From contig NC_061862.1 of assembly GCF_907164915.1 (NCBI RefSeq), forward strand, positions 61,529,910 through 61,593,909: 64,000 bases of DNA. The letters are read 5' to 3'. Made by a program: the position numbers and the translations under genes. This stretch comes from Impatiens glandulifera. Taxonomy: Eukaryota > Streptophyta > Magnoliopsida > Ericales > Balsaminaceae. Under the pieces are notes generated by a model. The model worked only from the letters and a program-made list of their open reading frames with translations. It searched no databases and was not told the origin of the DNA. Positions 40,105 to 51,342 of the stretch are shown in pieces (position 1 is the first letter of the stretch; each line of letters begins with the position of its first letter).

Positions 40105-40866
40105 CTAATTTCCGCTTGAGTTGGTGTGACCGTTGGAGTGGATGTGACAGTTCCTCCTCTTCCAAGCCTTCTCAAACCGCTCATAGAAAGAGTCGGTAAC
40201 TTCCTTGGTAAGTACTTGGGCTTGGTTCAGCCCTTCCCCCGGGCATGTTGGGACTCTAAGCTCTAGAAGCAGACAACTTATTTGAGGAACGAGGCCGACT
40301 GTTTGAACGCCAATTATCCAGATTAGGACGTCGAACAGTACCCTCGACCAATTGACCGGTGTGCCAGTAGTTATAGCTGCCATGATGTTGAAGGTAGCGG
40401 TGCAGTATGTGTTGGTCACATCCCTTCCCAGGATGCCTCGACCGATTACGTCATTGAGAAGCTGGTATTCAGCTTTCAATAGTGACTTAGCACTGTGGTC
40501 ATCCACTGGATGGATTGACCGGGCAAAGGCTAGGGAGATCTCGGCTTTTAGTTCAGCTGGTATGTTGAGGTCGGTTAGCCTCTACTTTGGTAGGTTAAAG
40601 CATCTGGCAAAGTCATTTTCGGTAAAGTCAAATACGATTCCTCCTACCTTTGACTGTATGTGAGTGTCAAAGTGAGGAGTTCCACGAAAAACCCTGGCGT
40701 TGTAAAAGAACTCCATGATAGACTCAGAATAGATGACATGTTTGTCATCTAGAAAGTGTTGGAGACCAGTATCTTCAAGTGACTTGATCATCTTGAAGAC
40801 CTCATAGTGCTCAGTGCTTTGAGCAGAGTTGAAATCCACTTGAAGGATGTTTGGAAATTGAGACAT
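40105..40866 (-). pseudogene. Cassette ORF A: QVDF/TGL-domain protein
   Basis: The frame runs 762 bases (253 codons) from ATG 40866, with one in-frame TAG at 40582-40584. Shared blocks are FPNILQVDFNS, LEDTGLQHFLDD, IMEFFYNARV, DFARCFNLPK, VNWSRVLFDVL and PQISCLLLELRVP. Removing the single stop would leave an intact protein of the same architecture as ORF B. From memory, similar proteins are frequent in the Dorcoceras genome annotation; this was not checked. Function unknown. Confidence 0.75.
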
Positions 40867-40927
40867 TTTGTCTTAGTGAGAGGAAGAGTTATACAACTTG
40901 TGATTGTTTTGTTTAAGGTTTGTTCAA

Positions 40928-40935
40928 CTTATATA
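40928..40935 (-). promoter_or_regulatory. TATA box of cassette ORF A
   Basis: The minus strand reads AGTATATAAGTTG, 62 bases upstream of ATG 40866, leaving a short leader of about 30 bases. Confidence 0.5.
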
Positions 40936-41377
40936 CTAGTGGGGAGAGGATCTTATTATCCAGGTATCACAGGTGATAATGTCTATTAACCATAGGATAA
41001 AGAGTTTTGCATGAAATAAGCATGTCTGCAGCCTAGGATGTTGGTCATAGACCTGAACCATGAAAGATATCAAATCTTCACGTCTTTTTAGGTGCGACCA
41101 TTTTACTTTGAAAATGTAATGTTTCAGGACAGATAAGTTTAAACACAGGTAATTATTCCATTTTTGTTCGAAGACCAAATAATCTAAGATAAGCTATTTC
41201 CGACCTAGTCAGTTATTAGTCGTTCGTCCCGATGCGGTTATTTGGTGCATGCACTAAGTAACCGGTCGATTTACTCTGACTGATAGACCAGGCGGTTCTT
41301 CCATAGATACCTTGGAAGATTTGAAATCCGACAATTTAGGAGGAACTACCAGTTTTTTCTGTCCAAACCGAATTCTT

Positions 41378-44300
41378 TTAAGCATCCTTAGGGATGATCT
41401 GACTAATGTCGGTTAAACCGAGTGTAAGTCTGAATTGAGAGAACTTAGCTTCCTGTAGAGGCTTGGTGAAGATATCGGCTACTTGTTGATCTGTTGGTAC
41501 GTATTCCAACCGGATATGCTTCAGCATGACATGTTCCCGAATGAAGTGGTGCCTTATGTCAATGTGCTTGGTTCTGGAGTGTAGAACCGGATTGTAGGTG
41601 ATTGCTATGGCACTTGTGTTATCACAGAAGATTGGAGACTCTTCGGCTGTGATACCGAAATCCTTCAGTTGTTGTTGGATCCAAAGAAGTTGTGAACAAC
41701 AGCTTCCGGCCGCCAAGTATTCAGCTTCTGCGGTTGATGTGGCAACTGATGTTTGTTTCTTGCTATGCCACGAGACAAGCCGGTCACCTAGGAATTGGCA
41801 TGTTCCGCTGGTGCTTTTTCTATCAATCTTGCAACCTGCATAGTCTGCATCTGAATAGCTCGTTAGGTTAAAGGATGAGTCCTTTGGATACCACAGGCCG
41901 ACGTCAGGTGTTCCCTTTAGGTATTTCAATATTCGCTTTGCGGCTGTGTAGTGGGATTGTTTTGGATTGGCTTGGAATCTTCCACACACACCGACTGCAA
42001 ATAGAATGTCCGGTCTACTTGCCGTCAGGTATAGGAAAGAACCTATGATGCCCCGGTAAGCGGTCAGGTCTACTGATTGACCCTCATCATCTTTGTCCAA
42101 TTTGACCGATGAGCTCATTGGAGTAGCCGCTGAGGAGCATGTATCCATCCCGAATTTCTTTAACAGTTCCTTAGTGTACTTGGGTTGGCTAATGAAAGTT
42201 CATTCTTCGAGTTGTTTAACCTGAAGACCTAGGAAGAAACTTAATTCTCCTATCATACTCATTTCAAATTTGTTAGTCATCAGGGTTGAAAATTTATCAC
42301 ATAACTTAGGATCGGTTGAGCCGAAGATGATATCATCTACATAGATTTAAACAAGTAGGATATGTTCCTTTTTCTCAAACTTAAATAACGTTTTATCCAC
42401 TAAACCTATGGTGAAAACATGTTTTAACAAAAATGCGGTTAGTGTGTCATACCAGGCTCTAGGAGCTTGTTTTAGACCGTATAAAGCTTTGTTTAACCGG
42501 TATACATGGTTGGGTAGTTCGGCATTTTTGAAACCTGGTGGTTGTTCAACATATACCTCTTCACGTAGATCACCATTCAAAAATGCACTTTTAACATCCA
42601 TTTGGAAAACCTTAAAATTTTTGAATGCGGCAAAAGCTAGAAAAATCCTAATAGCTTCAATCCTAGCTACAGGGGCGAATGATTCTTCAAAATCAATGCC
42701 TTCTTCCTGTTTGTAACCTTGTGCCACTAATCTGGCTTTGTTTCTCGTGACCAAACCGTCTTCATTGAGTTTATTTCTAAATACCCATCTTGTTCCTATG
42801 ACCGGTTGATCTTTTGGTCTAGGGACTAGGTACCAGACTTTATTACTCTCGAACTGGTTTAATTCTTCTTGCATTCCCAAGATCCAATACGGATCTGACA
42901 ATGCTTCATCCACTCTTTTCGGCTCAATCTGGGATATAAATGCGGAATTAAAGTATTCCTCCAGAATTTGACGCCTAGTTCAAACAGGTTCTGAAGGGTC
43001 ACCTATAATTTGCTCATGAGGATGTTTAGTATTCCTTTTAAAATTCGGTTCAGGGATGTCTACCAAGTTACCGTTTATTTGACCAAGGCTAGAAATATCG
43101 GTAGGCTGAGCAGGATTGTCAGGCCGACCGATTTCCTCGGTTTGAACCGAAGTGTCAGCTTCCTGTCGTGGGACAGCTTGATCCGGTTGGGTTTCATCAT
43201 TACCCATTTGGTCATGGACAAACCGCCTGAAAACCAGAATTTCATCTTCACCATCAGAATGGATATTGTTATTTTCCAGTCTATTGTGTAGATCAAAGCA
43301 TGATGCAGTATTACTTTCAACCGATTCATCGAAAACAACATGAAGTGATTCCTCCACGGTTGAAGTTCTATTATTATATACTCTATATGCCTTACTCACT
43401 GCTGAGTAACCTAACATGATCCCAGTATCAGTTTTTGCATCAAAAGCAGAAAGATAGGTTTTACCATTTATGTGAATATAGCATTTACAACTGAAAATCT
43501 TAAGGTACTTAAGGTTGGGAACCTGTTAAAATAAACCTCATAAGGTGTTTTGTTGTGAAATTTGTTAATCAGAGACCGGTTTTGTGTGTAACATGCAGTA
43601 TTGATAGCCTCAGCCCAAAATTTTTGAGCAATACCCGAATCGGTTATCATGGACCGTGCGGCTTCCTTGAGAGTCCGGTTTCTTCTCTCGGCCAGGCCAT
43701 TTTGTTGAGGAGTCCTAGCACTAGACAACTCGTGTCTAATGGCGGATTCATCAAGAAATGCGGTTAAAGTACTGTTGATAAATTCGGTACCTCTATCGCT
43801 TCTAATGCTATTAATGCGAGTTGATTTTTCATTTTGCAAACGTTTAAGTAGTGTGATCAAGTTTGATGTGGTTTCACGTTTGGATGGTAAGAATATTACC
43901 CATGTATACCTAGAGTAATCATCAATAACTATCATGGAGTAAAGCATACCTCCTAGGCTAATGACCTGAATTGGTCCAAATAAATCCATGTGAAGGAGAT
44001 CTAAGCATCAGTTAGATTGAATATTTTATTTACTTTTAAAGGTTGACCTAATTTGTTTACCCATTTGACATGCTGAACAAACCTTATCCTTATTAAATAC
44101 TATGTCAGGAATTCCGTCGACTAACTTTTTACCGCGAATATAGTTTAAGGTTTTCATGTTCAGATGGTTTAGTCTTTTATGCCACAACCAGGTTTGATCA
44201 GTCTTAGCTATCATGCATACAGGATATTCTACCTTAGTTTTCCAGTCTATCTTGTAAATATTTCCTAGCCTATTTCCGGTTAGTAGTATGGTACCTTGAG

Positions 44301-45007
44301 AATTCTTAACTAGGCATGCATGTTTAAGAAATTCTACCGTGTATCCAGCATCACACATTTGACTAATGATTAGTAGGTTAAAACGTAGGTTTTCAACTAA
44401 GAGTACATTATCAATCGTAAGGTTACCATGGACAATCTTACCCTTGCCCACAGTTCTACCTTTTGAGTTGTCACCGAATGTGATTAGTGCACCGGTTTCT
44501 ATTCTGATGTCGGTTAGAAGGTTGTTGTTCCCGGTCATATGCCTGGAGCAACCACTATCCAAGTACCATTCAGAGTTTCCTAGCCGTTTCTTTAAATCCT
44601 GCAAAATGTACATATTTACAACTATTTGGTACCCACATTTACTTGGGTCCACAGGCGATTAGTCCCTTGGGCATCCAGACCTTGACAAACCGGACAACTT
44701 TCTTTGTTAAGGTCTTAACCGTTCTTTTGGCACTCGGTTTTGGATACTTCGGTTTTTCTACAAAGGCCTTAAATGAGGGTGATTTTTGGTTTGTCCTAGG
44801 CGGTTGAGGATTGACTCTCCTATTATTGAGCAGGTTGGCTTTTCTTTTCTCAGGGTCAAGCCACTTCTCAGAGTCGGTTGGACCTACATAGGTTAGTTTT
44901 TCTGCCGTATAATATGCGGTCAATTCCTCTTCAGCGGTTAAGGAACTTCTAATGAAACTTATAAAGGGGAGGTCATCCTTTGTGAACCTTATTTTATCTA
45001 CGGGTTT
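41378..45007 (-). pseudogene. Copia pol: protease, integrase, reverse transcriptase, RNase H
   Basis: In order: protease WYLDSGCSRHMTGN (near 44560); pre-integrase WLWHKRLNHLNMKTL with CSACQMGK; integrase from about 44010 with LLHMDLFGP, SDRGTEF and NGLAERRNRTL as the D, D and E of the DDE core; reverse transcriptase from about 42900, with [14 protein letters not shown] and IYVDDIIFGS; and RNase H to 41378 with the end motif RTKHIDIRHHFIREH. Breaks: stops at 44639, 44026 and near 44008, a frameshift near 44600-44640, a frameshift near 43520, stops at 42980, 42347 (two codons before YVDD) and 42200. Several stops are one transition from a plausible sense codon. The copy cannot retrotranspose on its own. 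Confidence 0.9.
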
Positions 45008-46435
45008 TTAGTCTTTGGATCTATCCTTTTTGTACCCTAAACCAAACATGCAAAAAGGATGTCTCTTATAACTACACATTTTCTTTACCATGTCACTAGA
45101 TCTTTTATATGCGGCCATTTTATACTGAAGTCGGGCATTTTTTTCCTCGGTCAGTTCTCGAGCTGATTCATTAGGCTGTTCGGTCTTAAGTGATGGTTCA
45201 GGTTCTGACTCGGTTTCTAAGGTAGGGGTTTCATCAGGTTCTATGATCTCTGGTTCGATTAGAGCGGGTATTTCTGGTTCTGTCAGAATGGGTACTATAG
45301 GGTCGGTTCTAAAGTTAAGTTGTTTAGGTAACAAGGCAAGTAGGTTCTTATACTCTGCTACCATATCATTCAATGCATTATATAACTCATCTTTAGTAAA
45401 TTCTTCACAAGGAGAGTCAAATACCTGTTCCTCATTTGCCATGAGGCATGTGACTTCATCATCACTGTCACTGTGTGCCCATAGACTTCCTCCATCATCG
45501 GCTATCAGTGCTTTCTGAACCTCACTTCCTTCACCGGTTTGTTGATAGTTATTTCGGTTATTTTGGTTTTCCGGTTTCCGGTCATCCCTCCTCGGTTTTC
45601 TGCATTCCCACTTGAAATGTCCCAAACAGTTACAGTTATAGCATCTTACATTGGATTTGTCACCATAGTTGTAGTTTGTTGGTTGGCTTCTTTTCATGAA
45701 CCTCCCAAATTTCTGTGCAAGCATTGCCATGGCATCCTCGGTAAACTGTTCGGCGGTTCTGATCGGTGCAGGTGCAACCGGTTCTGTGGATGTGATTAGT
45801 GCTCTGGTTGAGGTTGAGGCCGAAACCTCTTCTTCAGTCCTAGATCTCATTTCAAACTCATATGCCTTAAGATCTTCAAATACATCGTGTAGTTTCATCT
45901 TACTTAGGCAGTTTGATTCCCTCATTACCATTGTCTTTATGTCCCACGCACTTGGAAGAGATCTTAGCGCCTTCATGATGACCTCCTTGTTGTCATACCT
46001 CTTGCCAAGAGTTGCCAGCTCGTCTAACACACCTGTGAACCGGTCACTGTATTCTCTCATTGTTTCTCCAGGTTTCATTTTGATGCTTTCAAACTTCTGA
46101 GTAGCTACCATTACTTTGTTTTCCTTGGTTCTTTCATTTCCCTCATAAATCTGAATAACCGTGTCCCATGTTTCCTTTGCGGTTTTGCAGTCTCTGATCT
46201 TGTAGTACGTGTTTCTGTCCACACTGTTGGAGATCCGGTTTCTGGCATGGTTATCCAGGTTATTTCTTCTCCTGTCTTCAGCTGTCCATTCCTTTCTATC
46301 CTTGTCAATGATTATCGGTCCTTCGGTCATAATGAACTGCATCTCATCATCCATGGTGATTAAGTGTAGGTGCATGCGTGCCTTCCAGTTGGCAAAGTCA
46401 TCATCTTCTAGCATTGGTGGCCTATCGAACGACAT
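45008..46435 (-). CDS. Copia gag (UBN2 domain, zinc knuckle)
   Basis: This is the only long uninterrupted frame of the element, 475 residues from ATG 46435. It starts MSFDRPPMLEDDDFANWKAR, followed by a UBN2-type capsid-like region (ETWDTVIQIYEGNERTKENK, YSDRFTGVLDEL). A CCHC zinc knuckle CYNCNCLGHFKWEC is near residue 270. The C-terminus is acidic and Pro/Glu-rich. Gag packages element RNA into cytoplasmic particles. The frame continues in phase into the next segment after the TAA at 45008, so the original may have been a single gag-pol frame. The start lies 26 bases from the primer-binding site. Confidence 0.88.
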   Translation of the reverse strand: MSFDRPPMLEDDDFANWKARMHLHLITMDDEMQFIMTEGPIIIDKDRKEWTAEDRRRNNLDNHARNRISNSVDRNTYYKIRDCKTAKETWDTVIQIYEGNERTKENKVMVATQKFESIKMKPGETMREYSDRFTGVLDELATLGKRYDNKEVIMKALRSLPSAWDIKTMVMRESNCLSKMKLHDVFEDLKAYEFEMRSRTEEEVSASTSTRALITSTEPVAPAPIRTAEQFTEDAMAMLAQKFGRFMKRSQPTNYNYGDKSNVRCYNCNCLGHFKWECRKPRRDDRKPENQNNRNNYQQTGEGSEVQKALIADDGGSLWAHSDSDDEVTCLMANEEQVFDSPCEEFTKDELYNALNDMVAEYKNLLALLPKQLNFRTDPIVPILTEPEIPALIEPEIIEPDETPTLETESEPEPSLKTEQPNESARELTEEKNARLQYKMAAYKRSSDMVKKMCSYKRHPFCMFGLGYKKDRSKD

Positions 46436-46460
46436 GCTTGCTTGAGTATTGAAACTAACT

Positions 46461-46472
46461 GCTCTGATACCA
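46461..46472 (-). other. Primer-binding site of the large Copia
   Basis: The minus strand reads TGGTATCAGAGC exactly, complementary to initiator tRNA-Met, two bases inside the 5' LTR. This fixes the transcription direction as leftward. Confidence 0.95.
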
Positions 46473-46474
46473 AT

Positions 46475-47735
46475 TGTTAGGATCTAGGTCGTCGCTGGAG
46501 GACCGGGGTCTAGGCCGGTTAGCGCGTCTCACTCAAAGGGTGGTGATTAATCCGGTTAGAGATTAACACCGGGGTTTCAATACTACACAAACTGTCACAA
46601 ACCCTTGAACCAGGTTCAAGCGCGAAAGAGGTTTGTTTCAGGTTGAAGCAGCACACTCACGAGATAGGCAGAACCGGTTTTGGATAAGACAAGTTTGAAA
46701 ATTGATGGGTCGGTTTTTGTAACTTGGTGATTCGGTTTAGATAGTGTAAAGTCGGTCAAGATGGTGTAGGTCGGTTAGTGCAGCTTGGTTATAAAGTGGA
46801 CCAGGCATAAAATAAATGACAAGACAAGTTTTTATGGATGTTCGGAGATAAAACTCCTACGTCACCCCTTCCTCTCGAAACCGCGAGAAGGATATTCACT
46901 GAGGAATACAAATACAATCCGATCGAGACTTATTTTCTGCTCGATAACACCCGTACAATTTACACCGAAATTGTAAATACACACTTCAATTTTAGCACTT
47001 AGGCCTTTTCTAGAGAGAGAACACAATCTTATCACTTCTAAATTAATTGCTCACTGTGTCCCCCATTTACTCTTCTTCAGCTGCTCCTTTTATAGGTGAA
47101 ATATGCCAACGGTCATATTTCACTTCCTTGAATCTGATTGGCTGAGCAGAGGTTCAGTGATTCAGACCTGGCGGTCAACTGTTCAGACCTGTCAGTCAAC
47201 CTTTCAGACTTGGCAGTCTGTTCTTCCAGTATATAGGACAAACCGGCTAGGTTTGTCTTTTACTCAATGTGGTAACTGTCAGTTAGACAGTTGTCTGTAC
47301 TTGGAAGATTGTCTTTCTAATTTATCCTGAAGTAGAAAGATCTTGTAGGACTGTCTTCTGCAGCCTGCAAACTGTCCTCAGACTTGTATGAATATGGCAA
47401 TGCTCAGTCTGTTCCTTCGGTATCATTCTCAACAGATACCCGAAGTGTGTTTTTATGCTGGTCGGTTGTTTATGTTAACCGGATGACTTCCGGTTTTCAA
47501 CCAGATGGCTTCCGGTTATTCCTTTGACTTCTTAATAACCGACTGTCTGGTGTTTCCGGCTTTTAGTTTTGGCCGATCCTATCTTTCTTTGTGCGGTCAT
47601 GTTCCTGGTCGGTTTGATAGCTTGACCGGTTGATCTTCTTAACCGGTTCATTGGTTTGACCGGTCCGGTTCTTTGTTCCTGCATGTGAGCTTTATTTATG
47701 TTAAGTTTTGTTGACCGGTCTAATTTTATCTAACA
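46475..47735 (-). repeat. 5' LTR of the large Copia
   Basis: 1261 bp, TGTTAGGATCTAGG to TTTTATCTAACA on the plus strand, followed by target duplication ATATA at 47736-47740. In the direction of transcription it begins TGTTAGATAAAATTAG. Confidence 0.95.
47087..47094 (-). promoter_or_regulatory. TATA box in the 5' LTR
   Basis: The minus strand reads CACCTATAAAAGGAGCAGCT, with the same motif in the other LTR. Initiation would fall near 47060, giving an R-U5 of about 585 bases. Confidence 0.65.
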
Positions 47736-47750
47736 ATATATATATATAGA
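47736..47750 (-). other. 5' tip of the split Helitron copy
   Basis: On the minus strand the sequence goes from GAGATA to TCTATATATATATAT and then to the Copia. This is the missing TC start of the Helitron-like segment at 33720-33976. Confidence 0.55.
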
Positions 47751-47756
47751 TATCTC

Positions 47757-48030
47757 CCAATTCATTACCTCATCCTTTTTCGATTTTTGGTTATTATAAA
47801 GAATCTACAAAATCAAACATTATCTCACATATTTTCTTATTTATCAAATTAATTAATTTATTAACCAAAATATTAAAATACTTCATATTTTTAATTATTA
47901 TTTTTAATTTTATTTATATATATTAATACCATTTAAATTATTAAAAAAAATGTTTGTACCTCCTCAAAATCATTATCAATCATAATTTTTCTCTCTATCT
48001 AGATTATTTCAATAATCCAAACCAAAAAAA
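47757..48030. repeat. Diverged third Tourist-like MITE
   Basis: CCAATTCATTACCTCATCC and CTCCTCAAAATCATTATCAA, followed by ATAATCCAAACC, parallel the interior and right end of the MITE at 48982-49234. The left terminal repeat is missing. The call rests on interior similarity by eye. Confidence 0.4.
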
Positions 48031-48090
48031 CTTAAAATATTAAAATATTTTTTAATTATTTTATATATTTTATCATGAGGAGTGATAGAG

Positions 48091-48252
48091 TGAGGGAATT
48101 TGATGAGGGAATTTGGTGAGGGAATGACTTGGCATCACGTTAGAAAATGTAAAAGTGGGAGGAAAAAGAAAAAAGAGAGAAATTATTTGATTTTTTGGGC
48201 AAATAAGATTATGCAAGTCATTCCCTCACCAAATTCCCTCACCGAATTCCCC
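48091..48252. repeat. Foldback MITE-like element
   Basis: The left arm carries TGAGGGAATTTGGTGAGGGA ending AATGACTTG near 48130. The right arm at 48214-48252 begins CAAGTCATTCCCTCACCAAA. They are inverted with about 38 bp of pairing. TGAGGGAATTTG is itself repeated within the arm. It is related to 32714-32865. Confidence 0.7.
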
Positions 48253-48981
48253 CACCTAATCATTTCTCTTTTTCTTTTATCATTATGTATTAATAATTTT
48301 TAAAAAATTATTACTTTGAATTTAATGAAATAAATTCAATTTACTTAAAAAAAAAATAGAATTGAGTGAGAGTAATTTTAAAGAGGTGCATAATAAAAAT
48401 TTTAAATTTTTTTAATATATATTAATTTTTTTTAAATTATTTAATTGTTTAATGATAAACTATGTCTAACCTGAAAATGACTTTTAAGTGTGATTTGATT
48501 GTTTTTTTTTTTTTTTATAAAAGACAATAGATTAAGCTCTAAATTCTTACTAAAAAATAAAGTATAATTAATCAAAATCAATTAAGATTGTTTTTCTTAA
48601 ATAAAATAGGTTTATGGAATAACCCTAAACGAAACAAATCTATAAGTTTATTTTTTTCAAATTTAATCATAATTAAACATCATCATCCAATTTATTAAAA
48701 TATTTTTTTTATTATTATAAATTAATACATTAAATATGTTTATCAAAAAATACTATTCTCTTTAAAATAAAAATAATCAACATTTTTTAAATAAATCAAA
48801 AACAAACTCAACCAAAAACAAGGTCTAAGAACAAAACAAAATATATTTTCTCTTACAATAATAATTGTTTGATATGAGTTATTTGATTTAATTCAAATAA
48901 CCTACTTGATTATTTTAGGTTAAAATAGATTGTCACATCTTACATCAAATAATTGTTTTACTTTTCAATTATGAAGTATAA

Positions 48982-49234
48982 GGCCTTGTTCGGTTGGGGT
49001 TATTTAAATAATTCAACCCACTTAAACATCTTTTCACACTTCTCTTATTAATCACATCACTCAATTCATTACCTCAAATATTAAAATATCATCTAATTTA
49101 AATTTAAATTTATTATTTTATTATTATTTTCAATACCCAATAAATAATTTTACCAAAAATATTCTCATTACCTCAAAATCATCACCGATCATTATTTATT
49201 TTCTCCCTTATTATAATAATCCCAATCCAAGACC
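48982..49234 (+). repeat. Tourist-like MITE, copy 2, with TAA target duplication
   Basis: It starts GGCCTTGTTCGGTTGGGGTT and ends AATCCCAATCCAAGACC, with TAA on both sides (48979-48981 and 49235-49237). A 3-bp TAA duplication and these ends fit Tourist/PIF-Harbinger MITEs. It is in the opposite orientation to copy 1 at 24314-24577. Confidence 0.82.
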
Positions 49235-49237
49235 TAA

Positions 49238-51342
49238 TATTTATATTTCAAAGTTTTTTAATATTCTATTTTTATTTATAATTAAGAACTAGTTTGATTG
49301 AGACTATAAACTAAAATAAATATGTTTTAAGTAATAATTTAATAAAGTAATTTTAATTAACTCAAACAAATTGTAAAAGATTATTTAATCATTATTTTTA
49401 AATATTTTCTTTATTCAAATTACTTAATTTTGAATAACTTATCTTTTTATTAATTAAATTATTCAAATTATCAAGTAAAATATTTAATTATTTTTAAAAT
49501 TTAAATAAAATACTATTTTTTTAAAAATAATTTAACATAAACAATATCAAGTAATTCATTTTTTCCATCAAATAAGATTTTCAAATTATAATTAAATTAT
49601 TTAAAATCTCATATCAAACAAATTGTTGGCCAAAATCATAATATTTTAATCACAAGTAGAGATTTCAAACAAGGCCCCAGCTCCATTTTTGTATTTATAA
49701 TTTTAATATAATCATATGATTTGACTAAATTAATTAATTTATTAATTAAAATATTAAATTTCTTTATTTATTGATTGAACCTCTATTTATTTTTAATAAA
49801 TATAATTATATATTAATACCTTTAAAAAAACATTATTAAATAATATTTTTCAAAATTAAATAATTTTTTAACCTAATATTTTATTTAAAAAAATATTTAA
49901 GAAATTATTTAAATGTTTCAAGACCAATTTAAATTAATATATTTTTTTAATTATATTATTTAAATTATCAACTAAAATATATATTTTTAGTTATATATAT
50001 AATCATATTCTTTTATTAAAGGGAAGGTTACAACTTGTTCTTGTACCTAAAACAAAACCAAGTTATTTAAAATATGCATACAACTAGGTTAAACGACAAA
50101 TTGGCCATTCAAATAAGCCCATAAATTAGTTATATATATATAACTTGTTAAGAATTATTATTTTAAAAAAAATTCAAAACATAAATAATTGAATTATAAT
50201 TCATTTTCGTAAATCAAACTTACAAACTCCAAAATTTCTTAAGAATACTAACTTCCTCTAAAAATAAAACCCCATAAAATAATAAAGTCTCAAGATGAAG
50301 GGTTTGAAATAGTGATACGAGGAAAATGAACCATCCAATTCAAGAGACAAGCTAAAGAATGAGTTAACCATTTCTTTGTTTTCAAACTCTATTTTCAAGT
50401 GGTGCATGACTTGGGAAATGAAAAAAAAAACTAGTTTCATTAAGTAACCATAGTTCCTTCCTGACAATCAAAGTACCTAGATAAATAGCCATATCATATT
50501 ATCAACCTTCATTCTCTTCTTTCTAACCCTTCTCAAATAATGAAATAACAAGTTCCATGGCAAACACTAAATAACACCTTCACAAAACTGAATGGTATTT
50601 CAAAAACCCAATGTGCTAACCATCGACCATTCAAATGGTTAGCTAGACCGAAAATAAAGACATCAAGTAAGAAGTTAAGACATCATTTAGAGCGATGAAA
50701 AGATGTAAGATATAGTGTTAAAGGAGACACCACTTAAGATGATAGAAGAAGGCTCTGAGACTTAATTGAAGTAGATGAGAATACGGACTTTGGTTTTCAG
50801 CAAAAATTCATAATTCATGCACTATCCCTACACTCTCTATCCATTAGCCCAAGATAAAAAAAAATGATCAGATTCAAACTTTGAGACATGAGGGGAGGGG
50901 CTGTGTTATATAAAAAAAACGAACAGTTAATTTTGATCTAGTCGATCTCTCCCTATAGAAGCTGCTTTAATGCAATCTCTAGTTAGGTGGCTTGCACATG
51001 CATGTGTGAATAACAGATAACTAGAAAATTTGACAATAGTGAAAAACCACATTAAAGAGAAAAAATTACAATAGTTCTTACGAGTTTTCAAAGTGTCAAT
51101 CACATAACACCACTTTCAACCTACTACCTATTCTCATGTATTCCCCACCTCAAATACTAGGCCAGTTTCACATTGGATACAACATAACTTCGCATCGCTA
51201 TTTGACAAATCTCCACAACTAATATACATAGGAAAACTAATTACCTGCTTATAAGCCTCGAAAGATTAACAACAATGGATTTATTCAAATAAAAATATCG
51301 AGGTATACTTACATAGTGTTTCGATGTCCCGGTTCGCTTTCC
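49238..51342. other. AT-rich intergenic DNA downstream of the receptor kinase
   Basis: No gene is supported. To about 50200 it is low-complexity AT DNA; from 50200 to 51340 composition is more balanced but no protein motif or element end was recognised. The frame at 50258-50467 on the minus strand has no identifiable content. The 3' UTR of the kinase gene should lie just left of 51343. Confidence 0.4.

Larger units (their letters stand above)
33977..47735 (-). mobile_element. 13.76-kb SIRE-like Copia with a three-gene 3' cassette
   Basis: Two 1261-bp LTRs (33977-35237 and 46475-47735) bound the element, flanked by the perfect 5-bp duplication ATATA. It is transcribed leftwards: primer-binding site at 46461-46472, gag 46435-45008, pol to 41378, then three further ORFs (A 40866-40105, B 39644-38943, C 38165-35574), then the polypurine tract. 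Large size, long LTRs, the LLHMDLFGP integrase start and extra coding DNA after RNase H fit the SIRE/Maximus lineage, which is inferred. The LTRs differ at about 40 positions by eye (near 3%). Full-length plant Copia elements are usually 5-10 kb; the excess is the 6.1-kb cassette. Confidence 0.92.

Noticed and set aside
50258..50467. Minus-strand frame of 69 codons near 50.3 kb
   Set aside because: Its hydrophobic/aromatic composition follows from AT-rich DNA. No motif, start context or neighbour supports it.
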